Shown: positions 52,130 to 63,669 of the stretch, in pieces
Layout: every line of letters begins with the position of its first letter
Position numbering within the stretch: position 1 is the first letter of the stretch
Origin: Symbiodinium kawagutii
Lineage: Eukaryota > Sar > Dinophyceae > Suessiales > Symbiodiniaceae
NCBI GenBank assembly: GCA_009767595.1
Contig: VSDK01022077.1
Span: forward strand, 238,767-302,766
Length of the DNA stretch: 64,000 nt
Direction: 5' to 3'
Program-made: the position numbers and the translations under genes
The notes under the pieces: generated by a model
What the model was told of the DNA's origin: nothing
What the model saw: only the letters and a program-made list of their open reading frames with translations
The model's database searches: none

Positions 52130-53600
52130 CCGAAGATCTGTTGTCAAAGTATGGCCAATTTCCCTTAAGATCCGTTAAGATCTCAATTTTTCTAGTGATA
52201 ATCATTTCTCCCTGATTTACAGTCAGCCAATCTTTGTTATCAATGATTACCTGCCATCGTCATGCTTGACTATCACAGTCATCAACCAAGCATTAACCAA
52301 CTGTTGCAAACCATCGTTAGCCAGTAAAGTTTGATCATTTACCATTCACCAACCATTATAGTTAATCATTTAATATCATTTACATTCATTTACCCACCAT
52401 TCACCAACCATTAAGAATCATTAACCCATATCTCACCCTTAAACTGCCATCCCTAGCAATAATTCAGCCATCCACTCCTCATCAACGATGAACAGCTAAA
52501 CCACCATGAAAAGAACGACCAGGACTTTGCCTCACTGCCATAGTACCAGGCCGCTCCAGCAGCGATCAAAGTCGGACCTCGTGGCACTGACTTGGAGAGT
52601 GGTTGAAGTTTGATGGAGAATGGTTGGGAGAAATGCTGGCTAAAATGGCTGAGTTTGATAGGGAGAATATGGGAGAAATGTCGGGTAAAATGGTGGGTTA
52701 AATTCTGAATCGCAGCTTGGTTCAAGGCTCATGGTAGATGGATAATGATGGATGTTTGATCAGTGTTTTTTGCTAGCTCAAACCAAGAGAACGCAATTCA
52801 GCACTGGTTAATACTGGTGTATCGTCGAATGTTAATCGATGGTGTGACATGGACGGTGCTTAATCACACTTTATCATCAGGCATTGGTTGCTCCACTGTT
52901 GTGAGCTAATCCTTGCTAACCAAAGACGATAAACGGTTCCTTCATGGATGTTGAACATGGCATGATTGATCAAATGGTGCTGCTTGATGGTTCATAAGAG
53001 ACTGGTTCACATCTCTATGAATGGTTGATGAGTATTGAGGCCGTCCATCAATCATGTCCCCTCAAACGCACGCAATCCCTCACATGCAACAATCATGGCG
53101 TGTCTATGATAAATCAATCATCTTCAACCCTACCTGTAGCTTCTGGTTTGCCTGGACCTGGTTTGACCTGGTTGCAAACTCATTGGCTTGTACAAGCGAC
53201 TAGCTGGAAGAATCTCCTCTAGTGCTGATCAAAAAGAACACAATGTCGGCATGTTTCACAACATGGTGCAGAGTGTCGGATCATCAGAAGGTAATCCCAA
53301 GCAAATCGCTTCAATGATCTCAAATGCCTCGTGGTACAGTCATTGCTTTCCCCATTAAAAATCGTGAGCTTGTGATTGCTGGTGACCACCGGTTGCGGTT
53401 CCTCCAGCTCTGGGGCTGTGGCATTCTTGGAGTACCCAGGCCTCAGTGCGTTGATTTCACCGGTGACATCTTTCCTTCCCTTCCCATGCCTTTCCTCACT
53501 CAATGACTGTCAACTGAGATCCGACCACTTTGGCGTTGACATTGCAGGAGGCGAGCACTTGCATCATGGGACCTCGAAGAATGCTGGCCCGAAACTATAG
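52130..53600 (-). CDS. Candidate exons, possibly the 5' part of the reductase gene or a separate gene
   Basis: Minus-strand stretches with protein-like composition lie between the reductase and the NADH dehydrogenase. They are: about 53575-53515 (PMMQVLASCNVNAKVVGSQ, after a GAG acceptor); about 53470-53380 (TGEINALRPGYSKNATAPEL); about 52595-52535 (PTLIAAGAAWYYGSEAK); and about 52170-52135 (EIGHTLTTDLRSE before gtaagc). The hydrophobic 52.5-kb piece could be a first membrane segment of the reductase. No family was recognised for the 53-kb pieces. Splice boundaries are not assigned. Between them, 52200-52450 and 52740-53000 are low-complexity accatt-type sequence. Confidence 0.3.
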
Positions 53601-53759
53601 GAGTGATTACTTCGGTATATGTAACTAGTCACTTTAGGGGTAAAATAGTATGAAATATAGTTATAATGATATATGAAAGTACTTCAAAATGGTTGGTTTC
53701 CACTATGGTTGGCTTCTATTGGGATACCATCACGTACTGCGACATATCCTCCACTGAGA

Positions 53760-54235
53760 TACCATATTTCTGAGATGATTGAACATGATCAACAGAAACA
53801 ACCATCAACCATCAGCAACCATCGTATGTAATGATCTGTCATCAACAAGTCACTGGTAAGACTCGTTTGTAACAGAACCACTGATTACCGTGGATAATCG
53901 CCATTGATAAGCACACTATTGATCCTAGTTGATTGATAGTTACCACTGACATTAGCACTATTTCCATCGCGAATTACCGTTGATTCTACTTAACTGCCAT
54001 TCAAATAGCACAATTACCACTAATCTATTCCCATTGATTCAGCAATGAATCCGTTGATGCTTGTCACAGAACCACTGACTGCCATATTGATAACTACCAT
54101 TGACAATTTCAATAGAAACGATTCCCATGGATAATTCCCATCGATAATAGAATTACCAACAATATTCCCACTCATCATGGATCATTTTCACCAACGATTC
54201 CCACTGATAATTTCTTTCCAGAAGGATTCCCAGCG
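53760..54235. repeat. Degenerate TACCATTGATAA / CCATTGAT repeat tract
   Basis: About 470 bases composed of drifting variants of accattgata, attaccat and ttcccattgat. A related tract occurs at about 52200-52440. No coding frame is present. It lies between the NADH dehydrogenase and the reductase. Confidence 0.7.
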
Positions 54236-54654
54236 CCACGATGGACGTCAACTGAGGTGCCAGGCTCCGAACTTCAGAACCTGCAGAGCAGGGGCGAAGA
54301 GGGTGGCGGTAGGGGCGCGACACCATGGGTTAATCAAGTTCTTCAAAGATTAGTGAATTTAGTGATGAAATGTGATGGAGTATAGCAATGTATAGCATAC
54401 CTACTATACTGCAATAGAGCATCAATGGAAGTGCTGGTATGACTAGCTCCAATCATCCAAATTCTGATCAATATCATATCAGGAATTCACCAGGAGCTTG
54501 GGAAAATCAAGATGTTTTGAGACAAAATGCTGGTTCCTCACAGGCTGGTCGTGTTTCTCAACCAGGCACCCCTGGTGCCCGCTGCCTTGATTGTAGCGGC
54601 CATATGGCGATGTCACCTGGGATACCCGGGAGCTTTTCATTGTGAAGATTGGTG

Positions 54655-54765
54655 AAGCTATGGGTGTGCTTCTCAAGTCATAGGGGTACTCCTAAGTCAT
54701 CCATGCGTATGGGTGTTGATCATTTATAGTAACCCCCAGGTTTATACTTGGTTTATTGCTGAACT
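54655..54765. mobile_element. Foldback repeat family, copy 6 (diverged)
   Basis: Reads gggtgtgcttctcaagtcat then ggggtactcctaag, a centre with catttatagtaacccccagg, and a far edge tagtggggtt. The edge and centre words match copies 4 and 5 loosely. It lies in intergenic sequence downstream of the NADH dehydrogenase gene. Confidence 0.45.
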
Positions 54766-54769
54766 TAGT

Positions 54770-56014
54770 GGGGTTTACAGCTTTGGGCTTTTAGTTATTG
54801 ATAGTAATAAACCAAGCACAATTTGTTTGGTTTCGATCTCTGAATCCAACCAGCTGCCAGGCTCACGCAGACCTGTCTTTTTCGGACGATTTTCTGCTGT
54901 GGTCTGCCTCAAAAGACAAATAAGAACTGCCTCTGGGACACAGCCTGTTGGACATGGATCCGTCTCCAACGGAAAATGTCAGTTGACATGGGCTTATTGT
55001 AGCTTATCGTGGCTCCAGGTTCTGTATCAAAACGTGAACATTTCAAAATTAAGCCATCTCTGAAAATGTATAAACCACCGAATTGGACGAGTGTGTTTTC
55101 TGAGAACCGTTCCTTTGATTCCTCTCCACATGATTATCCCAAGTCTTGACCCTCTATCTGGGCTGTCCATCTACATTGGAGCCTCATAATACCAAAAATG
55201 ATGGCACTCAGCATGAGAAAACCATCAATTTTCCCGTACCAATGGAGTTACCAATGAAAACTACTCAAAGAAACCATCAACGGCTCTCCACGATGTGCTC
55301 CATGGTCCAACAACGACGAAGCTTCGCGGAAAACAAGGCAGTTATTACGATGCCACTTCTCCAAGGCAGTGAGACACCATCGCGTTTCCCACTGGGAAAG
55401 AAAAATGCCCAAAGTCCGGCCAGGAATCTTTTCCTCATTGAGAATGATTATTGAATGTGGTCTTTGATGGTTTTTGCTTTCGGTTGTAACTCATGTCTAT
55501 GGCCGACTCTGACATACAAATGGGTTGGAAAAATTTCGACATTCAGGTCGATTCAGCGCATACCTCTGTTGTGTTTTAGTAGCATCTGCAATATATGAAC
55601 AACTTTGGACAAATGCAACGTAGCTTTCCATCGATCCAACTTGTTCAGCATGGAAAAACAGCTGTCTTTGTTGAGCCGTTTTTTTTTGTTCCTTTGGTTC
55701 AGCTCCGCTGCTCAACCAATCACGACTGATCACGCGCTCCGCAGCGGCTTGTTAGTCGTGATTTACAATTCAACTTTTTTCGGCCTGGGTTGTCTTTGAC
55801 CCCGGTGATAAAACGATGTGAAACGGTAAGATTTCGCAGACTTCCGCTGCCCCTGCCAACAATGATCCACAATGGGGCTTGAAATGATTCCAAAATATTT
55901 CAAATATTCAATGGAGATGAACTGATTTCAAATATTTCACTGACAAGAAAGCAAATTTTGTAGAACTGGCTGTGTGATCATGTGGCTGAAGCACGTCTCC
56001 GACGAGGCGTTGAA
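54770..56014. other. Downstream of the NADH dehydrogenase; nothing firmly identified
   Basis: About 1.2 kb. A minus-strand stretch after a tttcccag acceptor near 55397 reads SGKRDGVSLPWRSGI and could be an exon, but it is unsupported by neighbours. Frames on the plus strand (55146-55454) overlap it. No RNA gene or repeat was recognised. Confidence 0.4.
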
Positions 56015-59000
56015 TCAGGCTTCAACTGTGCCCTGGGCTGATGATGATGCGGGACGTCCGAACATGCCTTAGGAGATCAGTTTGACGCACAGCTCAACTT
56101 CAACACCGAGTGAGCTTCAGCGTAAAAAACTTTGAAGCTGAAAGGATCCGATTGGATCCAATTTCAAGTTGCAGATCTGTGCAAGAAAGACGTGAGTGCC
56201 TGACTGAAACTGCACAAAATGCTGAGTTTCCCCCATAGTTTTCCGCTGTTAGATGGTAGCTAGGCTCTGTAGAGCCGGTGTGGAGGCTGTGGTCAAAGCG
56301 CGGAGCAAAATTTGCACATTGCTCTGGAACGCAAATCGTAGAACAGCGAGGGGTTCACGACGTGTCTTGATGTTCCAAGTTCGATTGATTAGATAGATCG
56401 ACATAGAGACAGATAGAGGAAGAGAAAGAAAGATAGACAAATAAACAATAGAAATATAGGTAGATAGAGAGATAGACCAACCGACAAACAAACAGTTTAA
56501 ACAGATGATTGGATCATTCGATATTTGGGAATTTAGACAGATAGATAGATAGACAGATAGATAGATAGAGAGACAAATAGATAGATAGATCGATACATGG
56601 GTTGATGGATAGATACAGCACATAGGGAAATAAAACAACAGCAAGTAGATAGGCAAACAAACAGATTTCAGCGGCCTGTCGCTCTTTCAGTGGGTCGTTC
56701 TGTCATACATGCATTGCAGCCTCTCTCTGATTTCAGCCCTGCATTGTTCGGTACTTCGGGTACTAATATATGACACAAACATACATTAATCCGATTTCGT
56801 TGAATCTTGCAGTACATCAGGGTTAAATCATGTGCCCATGTAGTCAGGTTCATTTTGACACAAATTATCAGAGAGTCCATGCTGTGCCAAAGAAATCACC
56901 AAGCTAGTTCGATATTGATCCAACCCCACATCCAATCAACCAAAACAAGTTGTGGACGGCCAAGCGGCCAGTTCGGCACCAGTCGCTGGCCACGGACCAT
57001 CGATTTCGACTTGAGAAGAGTTTGCCTCCGAGGCGTGCAGGTGTAAAATTCTAAGAATGAACAATTAAAAAACGGAAGGATTTCCCGGCATCCAGGATAA
57101 TTACCGGATATACGATCACCATACAGAAACTCATGGGGATAGGAGGGGCATGCTGGGTCTGGCAGGTGGTCAAACTGCTTGTTTCCCATCAGTGCGACAC
57201 ATTAGCTTGTTCTCTCAAGGTGTCTGTAAGACAGCATGACAGCCTCCAGTGAGGGGTATATCTTTATTGGAGTTCCCATCGATTCCTGAATAAACCGCAG
57301 GGATGCAACTATTGATGCAGCTGCAACGATCAACGCACAAATCCGCTGCGATGAATCCATTGCAAAGCACCAACACATAAACTTTTGAGGTTGAATGATG
57401 CTAAAAAGAATGATACGGTGGATTGTTTGAGAACATGTCCGCACCCTGGAAACTTCTTGGCACAGGGCCATATGGCCCTAACGACATTTTAGCAACCAAT
57501 GTCTCTCTTGCAATACCCATGCTGTACCCTGAGCTTACTGCCTTCCAGTTTCACCTTGGTGGCTAAGCTTCCATTCACGGTAGCTTTCAACCACCTGTTC
57601 TCCCCCATGCCACCAGGAAACTGAAATAAGTCGATCGCCAAACCACAAATCCCGCAGGTCCCATGAGCCGAAGCTGATCCTCCGCTGGTGGATGCTTGGG
57701 GTGGCAGTGGCGAAGGGCTATGGCGACCGGCCAGTGGTGGCAGGTGCCAACAGGTTCAGCCGCTCTGCAGCTTATGAAACTAGTACAGGTTGTCCCATTT
57801 GAAGTGATCCTACCAGGGGATGTCCTGTTGATCATTGGTCTAAGGATGCCAACAAGGCATCTGCCAACAAGGCATCTGCCAACAAGGCATCTGCCAATCT
57901 GGTTGGTCGCTACGAATCATTGGATGACCAGCAAGGCGTCCGCACCCCTCCCAGCCGGTCATTGTCGCCGTAGAGGGAGCGCCACCACAGGTGATCCGTC
58001 ACCGATGAACGGCCCAACCTCAGCAAGTTGGTGGTGAAATGATGGTTTCATGTTGATAGCAAATGATTCATGTCCACCAATCTATGCCAATGATGGTTCC
58101 AATGATCAGTCAATGAATCAATGAAACCAATGTGATGCTGCTCCTCAAAAATGACTTGAAATGCCTTGACTTATGGCAATTTCATCGCATGGTTCTCATG
58201 TAGATGGTAGGCTACCACGGTAGCACCATCTCGTGAGGTCCTCGCACCATGGCAACCATCGGGGCCCTTCCGAACAGCCACCAGGACAGTCGTGATTCGC
58301 TATACACAATGACTCAGTGGCCCTCAGCATCTTGTGGCCCCTCTTGTGGCCAAGAAATGCTCATTGTTGTTGATTTCCGTAGATTTGCAATGATAAGGAA
58401 TGAGAATAGACCATAATGAAGCATGTCTGACCATGCTCCAGCATTAAGAATCATTCAGCATCATTGTGAATCTATCATCAACCACCATGGTACAAGCGTT
58501 ACATCACCGTTCTTAAACATCAACGACCAACATTGACAATTTAGAACGGCCAGGTGACAAGCATATCACCAATCAGCTGAACGAATCCTTCACCAATCTT
58601 CCACCATTTGTTTCCCATGAATGCTTCGCATGCCTTGGTTCCCATGTGCTTCCCATGCCGAGCAGCTTAATGAAGGCGTTGGGATCGATCTCAGCTGCAC
58701 CCTGCGAGTCGCCGATGTAGGCCATGGTGCCCTGATGGCCTACGGGGCAAGGGGACGAAAAATCCATGGTGTGACATGTGACATGTGACATGACATGTGA
58801 CCTAGGTTTCCTGGCCATGACTATCCATTACATTACATTAATGTAGGAAATTACATTACATGATATATGGATATTAATGGTTCGTACTGCTTGATATGCA
58901 CATTACATCTGATGGTCATTCTGAGGTTTTATCCCTAGTATCATGTTGTATGCCAACACTACTGATGGGGAGTATATCAAACGATCTCGAGTCGGCAAGG

Positions 59001-62000
59001 GTTCGTGATTGCCAGCTGAGGTTCGTGAACACGGATGTTAAAGCTGTTAGTAACAGGTTAATTTGGTCACAATAGAAAACCACCATTCTCAATGGCTAAT
59101 GTTTATGATGATGTATTATGATTGATGCTTCATCAGTTCATCCATTACTATTACTGTTGCTTCATGATAGACGTTGCCCGCCCCGCAATGAACACAGCTG
59201 AACCATGGGCAACTGCGCAATATGATAATGGCAACATGGTGAGAATGGTTGATCACCAAGGATCAACAATGACAATGTGGATGTACCAACAACTATTGAA
59301 GATGGTTCATCACAAAATGTCCAAAGACTCATGGAATTTAGAATTGTTTGCATGGTCGATAACCCAAAGGTTACCCCTGCAACCACTTCATAGAGGCAAC
59401 ATGAGGTAGCCATATGATCTAGCGGATCACTGACACATAGAAGACTCGTAACTTGGGCCTAAACACCAATGACAAACACATTCTCCGATGTTCCGATGTG
59501 ATGTGGTGTTAAGAGCGGGACCTCCACCGCCATCCAAGTGGTCAATCCCATCATGAAACGCCCCAGCACTGCGGATGATCTGCTGAGCTTCCGCACAGTA
59601 TTTGAAGGGCGCCGCTTGGGGATCCGAGATTTGAAACTCTTTTCCCAGGCGGAACATTCGCCCCAAATATTTGCCTCGCAACGGTCATGGCATCTTGGCA
59701 TGCCAGGGTGGCGTCCTGAAACTTGTCCAAAATCGACATGTCGAAACTTGTTGATCGTTTGATTGGACTACTCAGAGTAAATGGTATCATGAAGCTGCAT
59801 GAAGCTGCTGGAATGTAAAGTCGGCGAAATAGAAAATGTTCAAAGGCTCAGATCGGCTTCGGAACTGGTCAAAACCTGGTACTTTTGGTGACCCAAAAAC
59901 AAAATCAAATGGTAATTCTATGATTGGTATCTCTTGAAAAGCTTAAATAATTTCTATCTTCAGTATCTTAAAGTTTCTTAAATAGTACTTCAATGATCTG
60001 AAACGATTCAACTAATATTTCAATGATGGTCACCTTCAACATGACAACCGCTTTTGCCAATGACATTGACCCATCCGAGGGAGTGCAACATGACCCGCGG
60101 CCCCACCTTGTTGGTACGCCACCTGGGCCGTCGGAGGTTTTCCACTCACAGCACAATCGCCAATGGCAAAGACCTGCGAGCGTTGCAACGGGATAATTAC
60201 AATTGGCCACCTCAGCCCTTGAAGATGAACAAACAGTGACTCAACATGTCCATGACAAATATGCCCACCAATCAGTTATCAATCAGTTCTCAGTGATTGT
60301 TTAGTTGAATATTGGTAGAAGTCTTAAGTAATGACTAAGATAGGGGTTGAGCTATTCTTTAAATCACTATATTTCACTCCCTAATGACTAAGATAGGCTT
60401 TGAGCTAGTTTGTTTATCATTTGTTCACATTAAGTAAGTTGATTGCTAGTTGGTTATAAGTTGCTAGTTTATTGATAGTTTATTGCTAGTGATTGCATAA
60501 GTTTACTGTGTTATTACTCAACATAACTTCATAAGTTGATTTGATGAGCTCTGAACTCTGAACTTTCGGCTGCCTCGCCCGGGCGCGTCCCCTTGACGCG
60601 AAGACACTCATCCACCACCAACCTGGCGATTCCAACGGCACCACAGGTCACCACAACCGAGAAAACGATGCTACTTTCAGGGGGATCAATTGAGGATATC
60701 CCTTAAGTGCACCAAGAAAGAATGAATTGATTATGAACTAGACTGACTGAGTGACTTATTGCATAGAAATATCCAACGAAAAGATCAGTATGGTTTAGAA
60801 ATGTTTGTTACAAGTATAGTCATCGCCGCCTGGCATGGTGAGGCATTGGTATCAGCCCACACCCGAGAAACAAAGCTCGTTTGCTTTGACAACTTAAATC
60901 TTCAACCTGCTGATGTAAACACCGCTGGCTGCACCCACGTCGGTCCGTCTGCCCGTTTTCCTGGCAAAGAGATGAGAAGTATCCTCAATCACTTGTCGCG
61001 AAACCAGGTGTGATCAAATGTGCTTTGCAAATCTCGCCCTCGCCTTACCGATCTTCTCACACAAGGCACGAGTAAATGGCCTCATGCCAACACCCGCCAC
61101 CCAAACCAAAATGCCAAAGTCGATGTCAACGATTCCCTCCTGGCAGCAGGGACATGCTGAGATGATATGATCATGTGACATGGTGGAGAGGTGGCTTTTT
61201 GACGCGAGGAAAGAGTGAAAGGGAAGGAAAGGGAAGGAAAGAAAATGAAAGGGAAGGAAAGGGAAGGAAAGGAGATGCAGCTAAGTGAGGTGAAGAATTC
61301 TGTTCCAAGTGAAGAGCGTGGAAAGATCCATGGAATGCATGTGGTCGCAACATGTCCTGGGTCTTGAGATGAACCTTCTCCGGCTCCACTTCTTTGACCA
61401 TGGCGTTCCTGTACATTGCTAGTAACATGGTGCCCAAGCACCCCAAACTGCCAAACATCGACAGTTTTTGGGCATGACTGGGCTATGATTGTTATTCACT
61501 AGCATGGAAGCATCACAACCAGAAACATGAAACGAGAAGCATCACCTTCCGAGACCAAGAGATTCAGCGCAGCAGTTCCGTGGCCAAGTTGCAATTTGAT
61601 GTCGACGCCTTGATTCGCAAGGTGACCTTGAACGTACTGTCCTTGGAACCGACGCAGCTCTGACAGTCCAAAACGCACATGCAAAATCGAGAAGTTTAGA
61701 AATGTCACAGCCGAGAACTCAAAGACGTGACGCCAAGTTGCCAACCGATTTGTCAAACCTCAGAGAGAAAGGTAGAGAAAGGGTCTCAAGGTAAATCAAC
61801 TGCTCCAAGGTCATGTAAAACAGCAGTGTCCGTCCAGCACCGGTGATCTGGTAAGCTGATGCTGTCAACGTGTGAAACGATAGAGGAGCCCTATGGCTGC
61901 ATGAAGCTGCGTGCTGAGGCACATGGTAAGAAGACCTGGCAGCGCCTCCACCAAAGTCACTTGGAAATACTCTGCGATTTTGGGGTATCGACCTCGGTGA

Positions 62001-63669
62001 ATCTCTCAAGCATGGATTTCAAAGAACTGTTGTCCAAACCAGCGACCAAACCCAATGAAATTCACAAAGAACGACTTTCCTAAACAATTTCGATGGATTT
62101 TGAACGACTTTTCTAAACTTCTATGGATTTCTCAAAGTGGCGCTTCAAATCTTGCTTGATGAAATCGGAGAGTTCGCCACAGAACTCCACGCCAGTGGGT
62201 CCTCCACCCACCACCACGAAGTTCAACAACTGCTTCACCTGGCACTGCGCTGCTTGAAACAGGCACGAAAGCACTGGTGTTTCACGTTTTCTGGCGACTT
62301 GTCCCTACATATAACCTCCTTATACCTCCTGAAAGTCTATATATATAGTCTCCTTAAAGTCACAATCCCTATCAACTGTCTTCCTGTATAGACTGTCAGA
62401 CTTCCAAACACTTGATGCCAGGGGCATCACTTTCTGGGAATGGCCTTACCAGGCGCATGTTCAAGCAGCTCTGCTAGCAACACAGCCCTATTCAATTCCG
62501 ACATTTCCCACCAGAGATTCTGCTATGAACGTCGGGGGATTGTTGGGATGCATTGGTGTCGGCAACATGAATGATTCAGGACTGGCACCCCACGAGAACA
62601 TGAAGAGCCTTAAAAATCATTGCAAACAGTGTATAAATAGATAGCTTAGACATGAAAGGACATAGATAAACAATAATACAATATCCATCAATTAATCAAT
62701 TACATTACTTCATTAAGCATATCATACAAACACAGTACACAAATGCGCATCGACCCAGTATCTTTTGGCGGCCAACCTCCCAGAGCCCAACCCCAGGTTC
62801 TCGGTTGCTCTTCCCTGCCTTGCTGGTTTCTCCGTTGGCATTGGCAACCTCGGCCTTTTCGATGATGTCCAACATCTCCTGCTCAGAAACCCGAGGCAGG
62901 GGTCTCCAATCTCACGAACAACAGGAACAAAATGGAACAAATAAGATCAACATGATAACAACGAATCTTCATAAAACCTTGCTAATCATGTCATGTCGAA
63001 TTATCATCTCTAACCGTCTCAAAGTGGATGTCCACCTTCCAACTCAAATACATTCGAATACCACAGGTGAAACGTACGGAGGCAAAGTTTAGTGTCAACA
63101 CCATTCCAAAACAGGTAACTGAGGCCCTTTGAGGACACCATAGGACACCCAAAGTCCTTGCGCAAAGTCCGTCCGTGCTCAATCTCCTTCAGGAACCTGC
63201 TCAAACTCATTCTGTGCAATGTCACCATGGCACATTGGGAAAGGAACATGCGCTGCCTTTCAAGATGGATGGCACGTATTTGCATGGAACTAACCCAAAC
63301 ATCCTGATCAATGAATTGATTGCTCAAATCGAAGCTGGTTCCGCTTTAAATTTGTCGCCGCCTCTCCCGGCATTGTCTCCCTCTTCTTTGATTAGTGGTA
63401 ATCGGTAGGCCATGCTGGGAGCCGAGGGCATAGTACTTATCAAGCCAGGTATCCCAAACACTGTTCCCTGAAATAGGGAAGTATTTACAAACAGAATCAA
63501 CACCACACAGAAAATCTGCCAATCCGAATCTCATAGGATTAACTTCCACAGGATAGCCATGGAGGCTATCACAGCCGCGGCAATGCCATCACTTGTTCCA
63601 AGCTTGTCAGTGGCGCCTGCCGTACTTATCGACTCCAGGGATCCCAAAGGTGTTTGGCTGCGCACCCAC
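56015..63669 (-). CDS. Type II (alternative) NADH:quinone oxidoreductase, 5' end outside the window
   Basis: Seventeen exons read the protein from [17 protein letters not shown] (63669-63617) to the TGA at 56015. They are 63196-63157 ([13 protein letters not shown]), 62878-62819, 62238-62142 ([16 protein letters not shown]), 61992-61923 (VTLVEALPG), 61758-61746, 61657-61593, 61408-61357, 61139-61049 ([15 protein letters not shown]), 60983-60935, 60622-60574, 60173-60107 ([17 protein letters not shown]), 59674-59597 ([12 protein letters not shown]), 58739-58687 (HQGTMAYIG), 57679-about 57612, 56985-56925 and 56067-56015. VVVGGGPTG is the NADH-binding Rossmann loop, IGDCA the second FAD motif, and AQVAYQQG the quinone-site region. 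The C-terminal WRSTYF...VDW...FGR is the membrane-anchoring helix pair. These single-subunit flavoproteins oxidise NADH without pumping protons, usually at the inner mitochondrial membrane. The N-terminal FAD-binding GxGxxG lies beyond position 64000. The junction between the exons at 57612 and 56985 is unresolved. No EF-hand insert was seen. Confidence 0.93.
56390..56610. repeat. GATA-type microsatellite
   Basis: Runs of gata and gaca with interruptions extend from about 56390 to 56610, for example agatagatagatagacagat. The tract sits in the last intron of the NADH dehydrogenase gene (56924-56068). Confidence 0.85.
57850..57896. repeat. 15-bp unit tandemly repeated three times
   Basis: The unit aacaaggcatctgcc is present three times without change at about 57850-57894. 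It lies in the NADH dehydrogenase intron between the exons at 58687 and 57679. The plus-strand frame through it reads TRHLP three times and is not a gene. Confidence 0.85.
61207..61285. repeat. Purine-only GGAAA/GGAAG tract in an intron
   Basis: About 75 bases are almost pure purine on the plus strand (gaaagggaaggaaagggaag and variants), so the transcript, read from the minus strand, is a long pyrimidine tract. It fills the middle of the intron between exons 61408-61357 and 61139-61049 of the NADH dehydrogenase gene. Confidence 0.85.
63430..63473 (-). pseudogene. Decayed duplicate of the FGIPG exon of the NADH dehydrogenase
   Basis: Minus-strand sequence at about 63473-63430 repeats the core of the exon at 63669-63617: tttgggatacctgg against tttgggatccctgg, followed by a shared tgataagtac. 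One base is missing between these parts, so the frame is broken. An acceptor-like ttcag precedes it. It lies in the intron immediately after the intact exon. It is either a relic of local exon duplication or, less likely, a poison exon. Confidence 0.6.

Noticed and set aside
57696-58037. 113-codon plus-strand frame with a TRHLP triplet repeat
   Set aside because: It overlaps, antisense, a real exon of the NADH dehydrogenase, and the repeat is a 15-bp DNA array.
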